Shown here piece after piece: positions 33,361 through 45,500 of a stretch of 64,000 bases of DNA. The DNA lies in contig OX596339.1 of NCBI GenBank assembly GCA_951394405.1, forward strand, positions 4,054,338-4,118,337, given 5' to 3'. Numbering within the stretch: the stretch's first letter is position 1; each line of letters starts with the position of its first letter. The notes beneath the pieces were generated by a model. That model saw only the letters and a list, made by a program, of their open reading frames with translations. It was not told the origin of the DNA and ran no database searches. Source of the DNA: Coprinellus micaceus (Eukaryota; Basidiomycota; Agaricomycetes; Agaricales; Psathyrellaceae). A program made the position numbers and the translations under genes.

Positions 33361-33818
33361 AAGAGAGACTACTTATAATAGGTGAGTCCTCGTGTACACC
33401 TCTGTGCCATTTCCCCGCTGACGTCGGACGTCCACACCAGAAACTCGTTCGAGATGTATACACTACGCCGTCCAATAAAGCCACTCTAACCCCACACTGG
33501 CACGCATAGTGCGCGAGTTTTGATGGACAGGCTCTCTTGCCTCTTTCCTTCACCCCAACCCGAAAGACCTAGGCCCACAGCGTACGATTCGAGAGCCGGT
33601 TGAAAAAAGGGGGACCCTGGGTATGGCTCTCAACCGCAGTTGCACACCGTGAAATGATGTCCTGCATAAAGACGTTCGAGGACCCTAGCTGTCACAGATG
33701 CGTACTGTCGGTGTTGCGGTCCTGCCCATGGTTGTAGTTTCATTCTCTTTCAGAAGTACGTGCTGCTAGCTAGTGGCCGAGGGAGCACTCGTGCTAACTG
33801 AACTAGCCCTGGCACCCT
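33361..33818. other. No gene recognised
   Basis: This stretch between the H3-tail-like gene and the 330-bp array shows no coding or structural signal that I can support, apart from several GTGAGT/GTACGT-like donors without a matching exon chain. Confidence 0.4.
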
Positions 33819-33819
33819 G

Positions 33820-36800
33820 CCCGCGCCTCCCAATGTGGTTGAATACCCTACCCTAATCGGCCAACCAACCACCCCCCTGTCGACGGTTCGTTCTACAAAC
33901 TCCCGAGTTTTCCCTAGAGTCTACTCATTACACCCTCGAGGTACATTTTCTCAATTGTTTTCATTGCGATCGGGTTAGGGACATTCTGTGTTTCGGTCGT
34001 TCCACCCTACAGCGGGGCGTATTGTTCGGCGGCCCAACGCCCTTTTCACCCAAGAGACAAGGGAATCCTCGGGTCCAAAGGTCCAAGGTACGTGTATCAA
34101 AGGTTTCACAGTCAGGCGCTCACCCCAAGACGTTGCAGTAACTAGCCGTATGTGTATATATACCCCTTAACCCTCCAAGCCCGCCATTGACGTGACAATC
34201 GCCCCGGGCCTGCAAATGTGTGTCGATATCCTTGCTCAACGCTTCATTATATGCACAACGAGTCTCCTGGAGCGTGGTCGTTACGCTGTGAGGTACGTTT
34301 GGAAGCTGTCCATATCACGATCCACCGAGGTAATGTCGCACTAGGGCAAGACGACCAAGTCCGGGTAATACGGTGTACAACCACACACCCCAACGCTCAA
34401 CTGCCCAAGGGCCAATGCCATCCTCGTCTTTGACATCCAAGGTACGTGCACGGAAGATTTCAAGGCCGAGGGCTAACCGTGGCCGTCGTAGTGCATGTAT
34501 GTGTGTACGCCTCCTCGTCATTGATGGCAACCCCCGCGCCTGCAAATATGTTTGTATACCACTCTTCAACCGCTCGCCCTACGCCCAACAGCCTCTAGGA
34601 GCTTGGTTATTAGGTCTAGAGGTACGCTTCTCAATTGTTCATATCGAGATCTACCCCGAACATTTGGCGCTAGGTCGTTCCTCTCATCCCCGGGCAAGAC
34701 GCTCCACGATCGTGCATCCGGACCCTCTTGTCACCAAATCTACGCCGCCATCCTCGTCTTTAACATCCAAAGTACGTGACCACAACGTTTCAAGGCCGAG
34801 CGCTCACCCTAGCCGTTGTAGTAGATGTATGTGTGTACGCCTCCCCGCGATTGATGGCAACGCCCCGCGCCCCCAAACGGGTTTGAATACCCTTCATCAA
34901 CCACTCGCCCTACGCCCAACAGCCTCTAGGAGCTTGGTTATTAGGTCTAGAGGTACGCTTCTCAATTGCTCGTATCGAGATCTACCCCGAACATTTGGCG
35001 CTAGGTCGTTCCTCTCATCCCCGGGCAAGACGCTCCACGACCCAACACCCTGACCGCCAATGGCCGAATGTATACCGCCATCCTCGTCTTTTACATCCAA
35101 AGTACGTGACCACAACGTTTCAAGGCCGAGCGCTCACCCTAGCCGTCGTAGTGCATGTATGTGTGTACGCCTCCTCGCTATTGATGGCAACCCCCGCGCC
35201 CCAAAACGGGTTTGAATACCACTCTTCAACCACTCGCCCTACGCCCAACAGCCTCTAGGAGCCTCCTTATTACGCTACAAGGTACGCCTTTCAATTGTTC
35301 GTATCGCGATCCATCGACTCAATAACGACGTATGGACTCATATTTAGTGCCGTCCCCATTACAGTATCGCGTCGTATCAAGCCATTCGAGGGGTCCGATA
35401 ACAACCGGCCTCGGTTCATTAGCATCCAAAGTAGGTGACCACAACGTTTCACGGCCCAGCGCTCACCCTAGCCGCTATAGTAGGTCTACCAGTATACGCA
35501 TTCCCCGCGATTGATGGCAACCCCCGCGCCTGCAAATATGTTTGAATACCACTCTTCAACCGCTAGTCCTACGCCCGACAGCCTCTAGGAGCTTGTTTAT
35601 TAGGTCTAGAGGTACGCCTTTCAATTGTTCTTGTTGCGAAATTCCAACAACGTGCCAGGTTAGGTCGGTGCTCTCAACCGCGGTCGACGGGGCGTATCGT
35701 TCAACAACCCAACGCCTTATAACCAAGTCTACCCCGCCATCCTCGTCTCTTCCATCCAAGGTACGTGACCACAACGTTTCAAGGCCCAGCGCTCACCCTA
35801 GCCGCTATAGTAGGTCTACCAGTATACGCGTTCCCCGCGATTGATGGCAACCCCCGCGCCTGCAAATATGTTTGTATACCACTCTTCAACCGCTAGTCCT
35901 ACGCTCAACAGCCTCTAGGAGCCTGGTTATTAGGTCTAGAGGTATGCCTTTCAATTGTTCTTGTTGCGAAATTCCAACAACGTGCCAGGTTAGGTCGGTG
36001 CTCTCAACCGCGGTCGACGGGGCGTATCGTTCAACAACCCAACGCCTTATAACCAAGTCTACCCCGCCATCCTCGTCTCTTCCATCCAAGGTACGTGACC
36101 ACAACGTTTCAAGGCCCAGCGCTCACCCTAGCCGCTATAGTAGGTCTACCAGTATACGCGTTCCCCGCGATTGATGGCAACCCCCGCGCCTGCAAATATG
36201 TTTGTATACCACTCTTCAACCGCTAGTCCTACGCTCAACAGCCTCTAGGAGCCTGGTTATTAGGTCTAGAGGTACGCTTCTCAATTGTTCATATCGAGAT
36301 CTACCCCGAACATTTGGCGTTAGGTCGTTACTCCCATCCCCGGACAAGACGCTCCACGATCGTGCATCCGGACCCTCTTGTCACCAAATCTACGCCGCCA
36401 TCCTCGTCTTTAACATCCAAAGTACGTGACCACAACGTTTCACGGCCCAGCGCTCACCCTAGCCGCTATAGTAGGTCTACCAGTATACGTGTTCCCCGCG
36501 ATTGATGGCAACCCCCGCGCCCCCAAACGGGTTTGAATACCCTTCCTCAACCACTCGCCCTACGCCCAACAGCCTCTAGGAGCCTGGTTATTAGGTCTAG
36601 AGGTACGCTTCTCAATTGCTCGTATCGAGATCTACCCCGAAAATTTGGCGCTAGGTCGTTACTCCCATCCTCGGACAAGGCGCTCCACGACCCAACACCC
36701 CGACCGTCAATGGCCGAATCTACGCCGCCATCCTCGTCTTTAACATCCAAAGTACGTGACCACAACGTTTCAAGGCCCAGCGCTCACCCTAGCCGCTATA

Positions 36801-38290
36801 GTAGGTCTACCAGTATACGTGTTCCCCGCGATTGATGGCAACCCCCGCGCCCCCAAACGGGTTTGAATACCACTCTTCAACCACTCGCCCTACGCCCAAC
36901 AGCCTCTAGGAGCTTGGTTATTAGGTCTAGAGGTCCGCCTTTCAATTGTTTTTGTCGCGAAATTCCAACAATGTGCCAGGTTAGGTCGGTGCTCTCAACC
37001 GCGGTCGGCGGGGCATATCATTCGACAACCCAACGCTCAACTGCCCAAGGGCCAACGCCATCCTCGTCTTTGACATCCAAGGTACGCTCATGGAAGATTT
37101 CAAGGCCGAGGGCTAACCGTGGCCGTCGTAGTGCATGTATGTGTGTACGCCTCCTCGCTATTGATGGCAACGCCCCGCGCCCCCAAACGGGTTTGAATAC
37201 CACTCTTCAACCACTCACCCTACGCCCCAGAGCGTCTCGGAGCCTCGTCATTAGCATTATATGTACGTCTTGCAATTGTTCTTATCGCGATCCATGGACT
37301 CAATAACGACGTATGGCCTCATTTTTAGTGCCGTCCCCATTACAGTATCGCGTCGTATCAAGCCATTCGAGGGGTCCGATAACAACCGGCCTCGGTTCAT
37401 TAGCATCCAAAGTAGGTGACCACAACGTTTCAAGGCCGAGCGCTCACCCTAGCCGTTGTAGTGCATGTATGTGTGTACGCCTCCCCGCGATTGATGGCAA
37501 CGCCCCGCGCCCCCAAACGGGTTTGAATACCCTTCCTCAACCACTCGCCCTACGCCCAACAGCCTCTAGGAGCCTGGTTATTAGGTCTAGAGGTACGCTT
37601 CTCAATTGTTCGTATCGAGATCTACCCTGAAAATTTGGCGCTAGGTCGTTACTCCCATCCCCGGACAAGACGCTCCACGACCCAACACCCTGACCGCCAA
37701 TGGCCGAATGTATACCGCCATCCTCGTCTTTTACATCCAAAGTACGTGACCACAACGTTTCAAGGCCCAGCGCTCACCCTAGCCGCTATAGTAGGTCTAC
37801 CAGTATACGCGTTCCCCGCGATTGATGGCAACCCCCGCGCCTGCAAATATGTTTGTATACCCTTCCTCAACCACTCGCCCTACGCCCAACAGCCTCTAGG
37901 AGCCTGGTTATTAGGTCTAGAGGTACGCTTCTCAATTGTTCGTATCGAGATCTACCCCGAAAATTTGGCGCTAGGTCGTTACTCCCATCCTCGGACAAGG
38001 CGCTCCACGACCCAACACCCCGACCGTCAATGGCCGAATCTACGCCGCCATCCTCGTCGTTTACATCCAAAGTACGTGACCACAGCGTTTCAAGGCCCAG
38101 CGCTCACCATAGCTCTTGTAGTGAACGTACGAGTATAATCCTTGCCCGATGTTGATGGCAACGCCCCACCCATGCAACAAGTTTGGATACCCCTCTTCAA
38201 CCGCTCGTCCTACACCCATGAGTGTCTCGGTGCCTGTTCATTACGGGTAGAGGTACGCCTTTCAACTCTTCGAATCGTGTTCTCCTCCTC
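33820..38290 (+). repeat. Tandem array of about 13 units of 330 bp with retained exon/intron signals
   Basis: The marker TTGATGGCAA ends at 34530, 34860, 35190, 35520, 35850, 36180, 36511, 36841, 37170, 37500, 37831 and 38161, a period of 330-331 bp, with at least one degenerate unit upstream. Each unit has a GTACGC...TAG and a GTACGTGACC...TAG segment (about 50 nt each), looking like two introns. At least three versions of the region between them exist (starting GTCGTTMCTC, GTCGGTGCTC, or an ATGGACTC/ATGGCCTC-type block). Units ending at 35850 and 36180 are almost identical. Confidence 0.9.
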
Positions 38291-38359
38291 ACCGAATATC
38301 AGGCCAGGTCGCAAGCACAAGCGTCTCCTATTTAGTGTTCGTTCTCACAAGCTAGCAAG
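33990..38359 (+). pseudogene. Possible decayed gene built from the duplicated exon pairs
   Basis: If the two intron-like segments of each unit are removed, several units read open and join unit to unit: about 33 residues ending in AILVFYIQ or AILVSSIQ, then about 41 residues with VYAFPAIDGNPRACKYVCIP, LGAWLLGLE. The last unit runs into a plausible final exon ending SYLVFVLTS and a stop near 38359. However, about seven units carry TGA in place of the TGT codon after YV, and some have compensating one-base shifts, so the gene as a whole looks broken. The domain is not recognised. Confidence 0.4.
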
Positions 38360-38437
38360 CATAATCCTTTGTAGACCACGTTGTTCGTACCATTTGTGTT
38401 CTCGAATACCTCAAAGTTGGTCTCGGATCATCGTACG

Positions 38438-38453
38438 CCTCTACATGTAGAGG
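38438..38453. repeat. Dispersed palindrome, copy 7 (perfect)
   Basis: CCTCTACATGTAGAGG lies between the end of the 330-bp array and the 3' end of the minus-strand kinase-like gene. GCGATCGA follows 18 bp later. Confidence 0.85.
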
Positions 38454-38496
38454 TATGCCTCGGCGAAATTGCGATCGATTATAAATAGCATAGTGT

Positions 38497-40420
38497 TTAC
38501 CCCTCATCGTCCCCTTTCCAACGATCATCACCACCCCCTTCGCTAAAGCTCGCATACCCGAAATCGATGATCCTCAACTCCCCGTGGCTATTGCGCACCA
38601 CATTTCTTGCATGGAGATCATTGTGGCGTACGCCCACCGCATGCATCTGTTCCACAGCACGTTCCAGGGCCTTCCTACAACAAAGTCAATGTTATCTCTA
38701 GCTAAACCAATAAACAATATCATGACTCACTTGTCGGATTCGGTCACTGTATCCACACGCTCGCCCTCGTTCGACATGACCAGAAACGGCCGCTCACCCT
38801 CTGCGACAACACCCGAAGCATAAAGTATAGGGAACCATGGACAATTCTTTAGTGAAGCCAGCTTCTCGTACGCCTCCTTCTCAGCACAGTAACACGGAGA
38901 ATCTGGTTCAAAGTAGATCTTGATGACAATGGGAGGGGTTGCATAAATGAACGTCTCGGCAGTTGGAGAAACAAAGTGTTGCCCCGCAGGCGGCAATGTC
39001 CAGCACTCGTCCTTGTTAACCCTATTTCTTGTGTCAATTGCACCATAAACCGACGGGAGTTTGTCCAACTCACCGGTCGTGAAGCTCCAAGACGTAGTCT
39101 TCGTCCATGCTAATCCAGCGGTATCTCTTCAGACGCCAGAGCTGACAGTGTGCCCACCGCTGGACCAGTCGCTCCATGAGCAGCTGGACCACGTATGACA
39201 CTGGCCGGAGTAGTCCCAGCACCGACAGCAGGGTTAACAACCCCTGTACAAGCCAATAGCGCAACCCAGTCACGAGCCGGGTCAATACGGACCACCGCGA
39301 GGCAGGTACGGATGCCTCACCAGCTCGTTGGAGGAACAGCCGAATTGTCTGCACTTGTGTCGGAGCTTTCTGCTCCCAAAATTCCCTTGTGGAGGGGTTA
39401 GTCGTGCAAAGGGTCGCAAAAACCCAGCCAAAAAACCTCTCCACAAATCTCTGTATCCATCTTTCATCCTTCAGGATCTCCTCTATGAAATGTGAGTTTG
39501 ACAATCCCGTCGGTATTTGCCGCACTCACCAACACTCCAATTCTCCTTCTCCAGCCAGAGGTCCCTCATGAGATCCTCACCCAAGGATAGCGTGCCATCC
39601 TTCTTCATCACCCCAACGAAGAAATGTGACGGAAACACGCCCGCCGCGACGTGGAACACGGGGTCATCCGCCTGCGCCTCATGGGCCTCCCTGACCCAAG
39701 CTCTTACGGCTTCCTTGCCCGGCAAGTCCTCTGATACAATTATTGCCGCATCCGACAGCTAATACGAGAGCGTTCAGCAATTGAAATGTATTATGAGAAC
39801 CTGAGGACCGACCTGAGCGAGGCAGGAATAACGCTTGCTCAACGCGCTCAGCTCCCCCACTGGTACGTGCCACTCTTTGTCCGCTCCACACTTGGGCGAC
39901 TTCATCTCGATCAACCCAAACGCGTTTGTGCGATCCTTGAACAAGACATCCTTATCGCCAGGCCCCTTGGTGTGTGGGTTATCCACCCCTGTCGTATATC
40001 GGGGCACGTCCCATTTAACCTTGTAGCCTGCGACGTTGGTCTTGAACAACTCGCCATGACTCCACACAGCCATAGCAAAATCCCCTATGCGCTTCATGAT
40101 ACCCTGTGTGACCGCCTTCTCTTGCAACCCCCGCAGAGGCTCATCGGCGATGCCCCATAGTGCGGTGAGTGCCCCGGAATTGTAAGGGATTAGGGTTTCC
40201 AGCGTTTCTTCCTGCGGCTCCAGATTTGGGCATTCAAATGTAGCCAGTTTCACTGGACTTTTACAAGTACCCGCGATGGGCTGGCCCTTCGTATCGATCT
40301 TGTTGTTCTCGAGCGCAGTTCGTACTAACATCTTGCAGAAGACGACCGCCGTATAGACACACTCGTCCACGCTCACCGAGGCGATATCCTGACCCGGGAA
40401 CAACGGTTCACGCTCATCCA

Positions 40421-40421
<1 letters not shown>
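38497..40421 (-). CDS. Fungal protein kinase-like protein (571 aa)
   Basis: Minus-strand exons 40421-39813, 39758-39530, 39482-39074, 39021-38731 and 38674-38497 join in frame. The long N-terminal part (about 380 residues) has GLIEMKSPKCG and FHVAAGVFPSHFF blocks as in the FunK1-type fungal kinases. The kinase part has a VIKIYF lysine near residue 440, a KEAYEKL glutamate, a catalytic HNDLHARN loop and DFG in IIDFGYAS. The protein ends only about 20 residues after DFG, so the C-lobe is very short, as in some FunK1-like proteins, or truncated. A further intron may be hidden near 39310 (GTGAGG). The start follows an (AG)n/(AC)n tract. Confidence 0.7.
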
Positions 40422-40424
<3 letters not shown>

Positions 40425-40460
<36 letters not shown>

Positions 40461-40474
40461 ACACACACACACAG
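40425..40474. repeat. (AG)n-(AC)n compound microsatellite
   Basis: About 30 bp of AG repeats run directly into about 17 bp of AC repeats, just upstream of the start codon of the minus-strand kinase-like gene, where they form a CT/GT leader. Confidence 0.9.
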
Positions 40475-40757
40475 CCTCGACTTGAATGACACGTTCACAT
40501 AGCCCTTCACGTTATCACTGTGGAGGGTCCCACGCCCCCACCTCATGTATCCCCGCAACCGTCGATGAGGCGTTGCATTCGCTTCGTAAAACAACCTTTC
40601 CTCCATGTAAGAGGACCCGTCAAGGGAGCGGTGACCATCCAGGGGCCACTTTCCTGCATAGTCTCTCTCAACCATGGCGCTTCGTGAGTTCAAGTTCCGA
40701 CGGGCCTAAACCCAGCGATCAGCGGCGCATCAGCCCATCTTTCTCACAACCACCCTC

Positions 40758-42418
40758 ATGTCCCGCCCAGTAATCACCGAAGCCCTCGCATTGTTCGAGG
40801 CTGTCAAGACCGCTAAGAAAGATGCAGAGAATATGGAACCTGATAGTCAAGAGCTTCAGGATCTCCGAAATGAGCTATATCGCTCGGGTGCACTCCTCCG
40901 ACGGACCCAAAGCATATTTCAGGGTCTCTGCGAAGAGTATGAGATTGGAGCCACGCAGTCCACGCCGACATCTACACCAGGTAAGCCTCACCTCAACTTT
41001 TATACGCCATTTTCATCCCAGAGGTTGTTCAGCGTCGCAGCAGCCCCCCCGCAGCAGCCCCATCCATTGGTCTCCCTCGCAGCGTAAACTCGTTCCAACT
41101 CTTTCGCGTTGGGGCTTTCTCATGATTTAAGCAATAGGAGGTAACGCGGAAGAACCTCTTCGACAAAACGCCAAACGCCAAGCCCCTCCTGCAAGCCCGT
41201 CGCAGGCAGCAGAAGATGGCGGTGCCCCCGCAAGCCCGCAGGGCTCAGCTCGTGAGGGACAAGCCGAAGAACAAACAGGGCCGGCAAAGAAGGCCAAAAA
41301 GGGGGATAACCGAAAGGTTCTCTGTCTCATTTACCTCATCCCCCTCATTGTCGTACTTATTGCCCAACAGGTCCTCGAGGAAAGAGTCGCGCAGGTAATG
41401 AAGACCCACCCTGCAGAGGTCAACCTTGGCGTCCAACATATCATCGACATTGTATCCCGCTTTCGAGAAGGCAGCAACACCCAGGCATCTACGAACTTGG
41501 GGTGTAGTGGGCTCTTCAACCTCTATCGAGACTTTCAAGAAGACGCCGACATCCAGCCATCCATAGATGGAAGTGGCCTTCCCTATAAAGACTGGGGCCT
41601 CATCGAGACGTCTTGGAAGGCCGCCTCTGGGCGTCCCACGCCTCGGGACAAGCTCATCGCGCTCTCTCAAGTTGTTCCTTCCTCCCAAATCCCTGGGGAT
41701 ATGCGCTAACCCTATATGACCCTAGATCTACGTCAAGATTGACGGAGCCAATCGCCTTGTCACTTGGGTCCTCCGCCTCTTCACGACTATTATCCAGATA
41801 CAGTCCGCCTACATCTGGGGCAAGCAGACCAAAGAATACAAGACAGAATACTGCAATGTCTTATTCCAACGCGAGAATGACGCCTGGATTCGCAACCAGG
41901 ACAGATTCGTCGATCGCAACAAAAGAATCGCGAAGATGAAGAAGAAATGGAAAAGCCAATACGAAAAGGGCGTCCTCGCGCGCAACAGGACGCTCAAATT
42001 ATATCAGCTGGTCAGCGTTCCCTTTCCAACCTTTCACATAAGTCCACCCATCTCACCCTAACATCGTCGACAGTTTGGCGCCAATGTTGTGCTGCAGCCT
42101 CTCTTTCACATCGTACCCAACGGCGCGCTTCCCATCAACGGTGACGCTCTTCACAAGCTTACCACCCACATGATGATACATCGCGTATCCATCCTCGATG
42201 ACCGGGGTATCTTGAATCTTTACAGGGAGCACTATGAAGACATCGACGAAGATCCAGCCGCCGCGACTGCACAGTATCTCGATCATTGCCACCTGAACGC
42301 CGCTGCCGCTATCGTTCGTGTCGTCTCCCATGTTGCCAACAAGCCTCTGGCGGACTATTTAGAGGTCTTTTTCGATTCCTGGGAGGAAGTTCAGACGATC
42401 GTGGTCGATGTTAAATAA
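40758..42418 (+). CDS. Single-pass membrane protein of unknown function (461 aa)
   Basis: Exons 40758-40980, 41138-41670, 41726-42010 and 42074-42418 join in frame, the second donor being an unusual GTTGTT. The N-terminus is a charged helix (residues about 1-65). An Ala/Pro/Gln-rich segment and a basic KKAKKGDNRK stretch precede one strong membrane segment (VLCLIYLIPLIVVLIAQQ, about residues 132-150). The long C-terminal part is soluble, with charged helices (RNKRIAKMKKKWKSQYEKG) and an Asp-rich end. No family was recognised. The topology is inferred from hydrophobicity only. Confidence 0.62.
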
Positions 42419-42475
42419 AGGATTACACGGTCTAAATAAAATGCATTGGGCCAGGTTCGAATCAACGCCCCCAGA

Positions 42476-42525
42476 TTTTTGGCTCAGCCGGAATTTATGA
42501 ACCCAGCTTTAGGGTTAGGACTTCC
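42476..42525. repeat. GGCTCAGCC element, copy B, with telomere-like GGGTTAGG
   Basis: TTTTTGGCTCAGCCGGAATTTA matches the centre and right arm of the element at 18.23 kb, and TTTAGGGTTAGGA follows within 35 bp. A (TC)n run comes directly after, before the start of the coiled-coil/JmjC gene. Confidence 0.5.
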
Positions 42526-42571
42526 GGCCTTCTTCTTCTTCTTCTCTCTCTCTCTCTCTCCGTAACACTTC

Positions 42572-45500
42572 ATGGAACGCTACTCTACCCCTGTCGTACA
42601 GCATATATGTCTGTCCACGAATATCTTCAGCAAGTCGAAGGAAGAACTCCTCGCCGTCTTTGGCGATAATGAACGGAACCAGGTGAATAGTATCGTCGGT
42701 TCCGTTATCCGTTGACCCCTAAATCAACAGTTTAGAATTTGGCGTCGGCTGTCCAAAAGTGTTACTCCCGCACCGATGCTCCTCCTTTCGGAGACCTCGA
42801 CTCGCTCCTCAGTCCTGCCATCCCAGAAGACCCTGATCTCGATCCATACGCGCCATACAGGACTGCCACGAAGGCCGTACTAGACCGCAAGCATTCCGGC
42901 GTCCTAGCGATGTATCTCAGTGCTTTGAAGACCTTGGACCGAATCCACGCCCTTACCCCCCACAACGAACACCCCCTACCCCAACGCAACCTCTACCACG
43001 AAACGGACTTTCACTTCAAAGACAAGGTGAGAACTTTGGTTCGCTCCACGCTCGTCTTTCCTTCTCATCGCCGTGACTTTAGCACTGGAAACACCTTCGG
43101 AATCTAGAAGTCCTGATCAAGAAATCGCGGAAGGCTCTTGAATCGCTCGCTACGGAGCAGCCGGAGGCGACATCTGGGGTGGAAACAAATCATGTCGACG
43201 AGGCCTCTGTCAGAAAGAGGTTGAGCGAATTTCAAGCAACGAATCGCGAAAACCAGGCGGCACACGCCATCCTCGATCACTTTGTCTCTGCCGCTATCCA
43301 GCTGTGCCACTTCTTGCGTGTGCGGCCTCATTCTCCTCTTTAACCTTGATATCCTTCTGACGGTCTTACAGCACGACTTTAAAATCGAAAACGCCATTTC
43401 CCCAGAGTTCGAGCACCTAACCCATCTTACGGCAGCTACCCTAGTCGATCCCCTCTACCTGCTAACCCCCCGCACCACCCGAAAAGACTCCCTTTCCCTT
43501 GAACATCTCATCATTGTGCGTCACTGTTCAATGGTCCTTTTCCTGCGGTTGGTCTCACACCTTGATGTATACAGGCCGCAAAGATTTTCGGAACCACCCG
43601 ACCCCTTCCCATCCAGTCCCTCAACTCTGCCCTGTTTTCCATTATCATCCAGCTATTTTACGGCACCCTTTCCCCCTACGCGCTCTCGCAGGCACTTCTT
43701 GGCGTTCTCCGCTCCCCCGACGCCGATCTCGTGTGTAGCGAGTATTCGAACTGGTACTTTCCTTCGCCGGGTAAGTTTTACTATTCGCCTTGTTCCCGTT
43801 GCCACTACTCATCGACCGAGGCTGGGGTTTAGAGTCCAACCTGGGCTCTTCGAGATTCGTTCCCAAACTGTGGGAAAACTACCCGCCCATTCCAAGTCCA
43901 TCTCTCGCGAACCCGATACAAACCAGCGCTTCCGCTGATAGCGATGGGGCTCGGGGAGAGCAAGACGTTCGCGATGAAGACGACGTTCTCGATCAACTTC
44001 AGGTGGACGATGACGATATGTCACAAGAACGACAAGTAGGGCAGGAGAAGAGATTCGCAAGGGAAGAAGAAGAGGAAGAAGAGGACGAACAGGAGCCTCA
44101 AGTCGAGGAGAAGGAGAGACGACGGGAGGAAGAGGAGAAGGAGAGACGCCGGCAGGAAGAGGAGAGACTCGAGAAGGAGAAGGAGCGACTCGAGGAGGAA
44201 GAGGAGAGACGACGGGAGGAAGAGGAGAAGGAGAGACGCCGGCAGGAAGAGCAGAGACTTGAGGAGGAGAAGGAGAAGCGAAGGAAGGAGAAGGAGCGAC
44301 TACGGGAGGAGCACAAGACACAACGGGAAGAGAAGAGACGACGGGCGGAGGAAGCGGAGGAGAGACGACGGGAGGAGGAGGAGGAGGAGGAGGAGGAGAG
44401 ACGACGGGAGAAGAAGCGACAGGCGCAGGAGAAACAACGGCAAAAGGCCAAACGGAAACAGGATCGCAAGAAGCGGAAGAAGGCCGACGCTGGTCACGAT
44501 GGATCCGACGAACAAGAGGGGATGGAAGATGAAGCAGGCCCATCCAAACGACACAAGCCCAACGACCGACCGAACGCATCAGCGTCCTTCGAGCAAGGAT
44601 CATCCACGGCTCTACCGACACCACCGCCCGAATCAGCCGCCAGCCCCCTTCATTTCGTTTCTTCCCCCTCACCCATGCCCCCAGCAGCGCTTCGAACGGT
44701 TCTCCGGCTCACTTCCCATCAACACCTACAATCGTTTCGGTCCAGGAAACCCCTGAAAGTATGTTCCCTGTTTCACACACGCATCCCTATGAGGCTGACA
44801 CGTCACCGCTTCCTTCAGCATGAGGGAGCTGACTATCTCATTCCAACGCTCCATGCGGAGCCCGTATCCCGTCAACCGACCTTTGACGTGAGTTCCCAGT
44901 GTTTACCTGTAGGAGCTACACACTAACGCAATTCATAGAACCAAGAGAGTAGGAAGTTTTGGAATTTGGTAGGGTCCAAGATCCAAGATACGGGGCACAG
45001 CATGTTTGTATTGTCGTCTTGGGAAGGAGAAACATATGATCGATGCGTCGTATTCCCCCCCGATCCCACCAAACCTCGCCTTACGTTGTTCGGAGCACTT
45101 CAAAGGACGGGGCCTATGCACATTACGCGCGTGGCCCATGGTAAGCCTTCCTATTTCCGCAACGATGAGATTTCTCGCTGACGGACATAAAGATATCGGA
45201 AAGGCCCGGGTTGGCAAGGACTGGAACTCCAAGCATATTCGCATGTCCGTCCAGCAGTTCTACGATATGACCCAATCTCCCCGACCCAGATCCATCAACA
45301 TCTTGGATCTTCCCGTCGTCGGACCAGAAGCTCGTATGGCGGACACCCTTGCGCTCGTCGCCTGGAACTCGGTCGACGTCCTCCCGTTTTTCAAGTCGTC
45401 CTCGTTTCCTCAACAGCATTTCACTTGGTATATCGTCGCTTCTGCTGGGACCTCCCATGGCTGGCACGTCGACGCTGATGGTCTGGGTACCCGCATTACG

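Noticed and set aside
34373..38155. Many 70-170 aa frames in the 330-bp array as separate small genes
   Set aside because: They repeat with the unit, cross the intron-like segments and disagree between units. The array is better described as one repeat structure.
33820..38290. CRISPR array
   Set aside because: The repeats are 330 bp, contain no unique spacers and lie in a eukaryotic genome; the 203-bp and 54-bp arrays fail for the same reasons.
43809..44672. Long minus-strand frame rich in Ser/Pro/Val opposite the coiled coil
   Set aside because: It is the shadow of the Glu/Arg/Lys-rich repeat on the plus strand, whose exon chain joins in frame with the JmjC part.
43790..44926. Stand-alone coiled-coil gene ending at 44926
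   Set aside because: A GTGAGT donor at 44888 and a CATAG acceptor at 44938 join the frame to the JmjC exons with matching phase; the read-through tail has no support.
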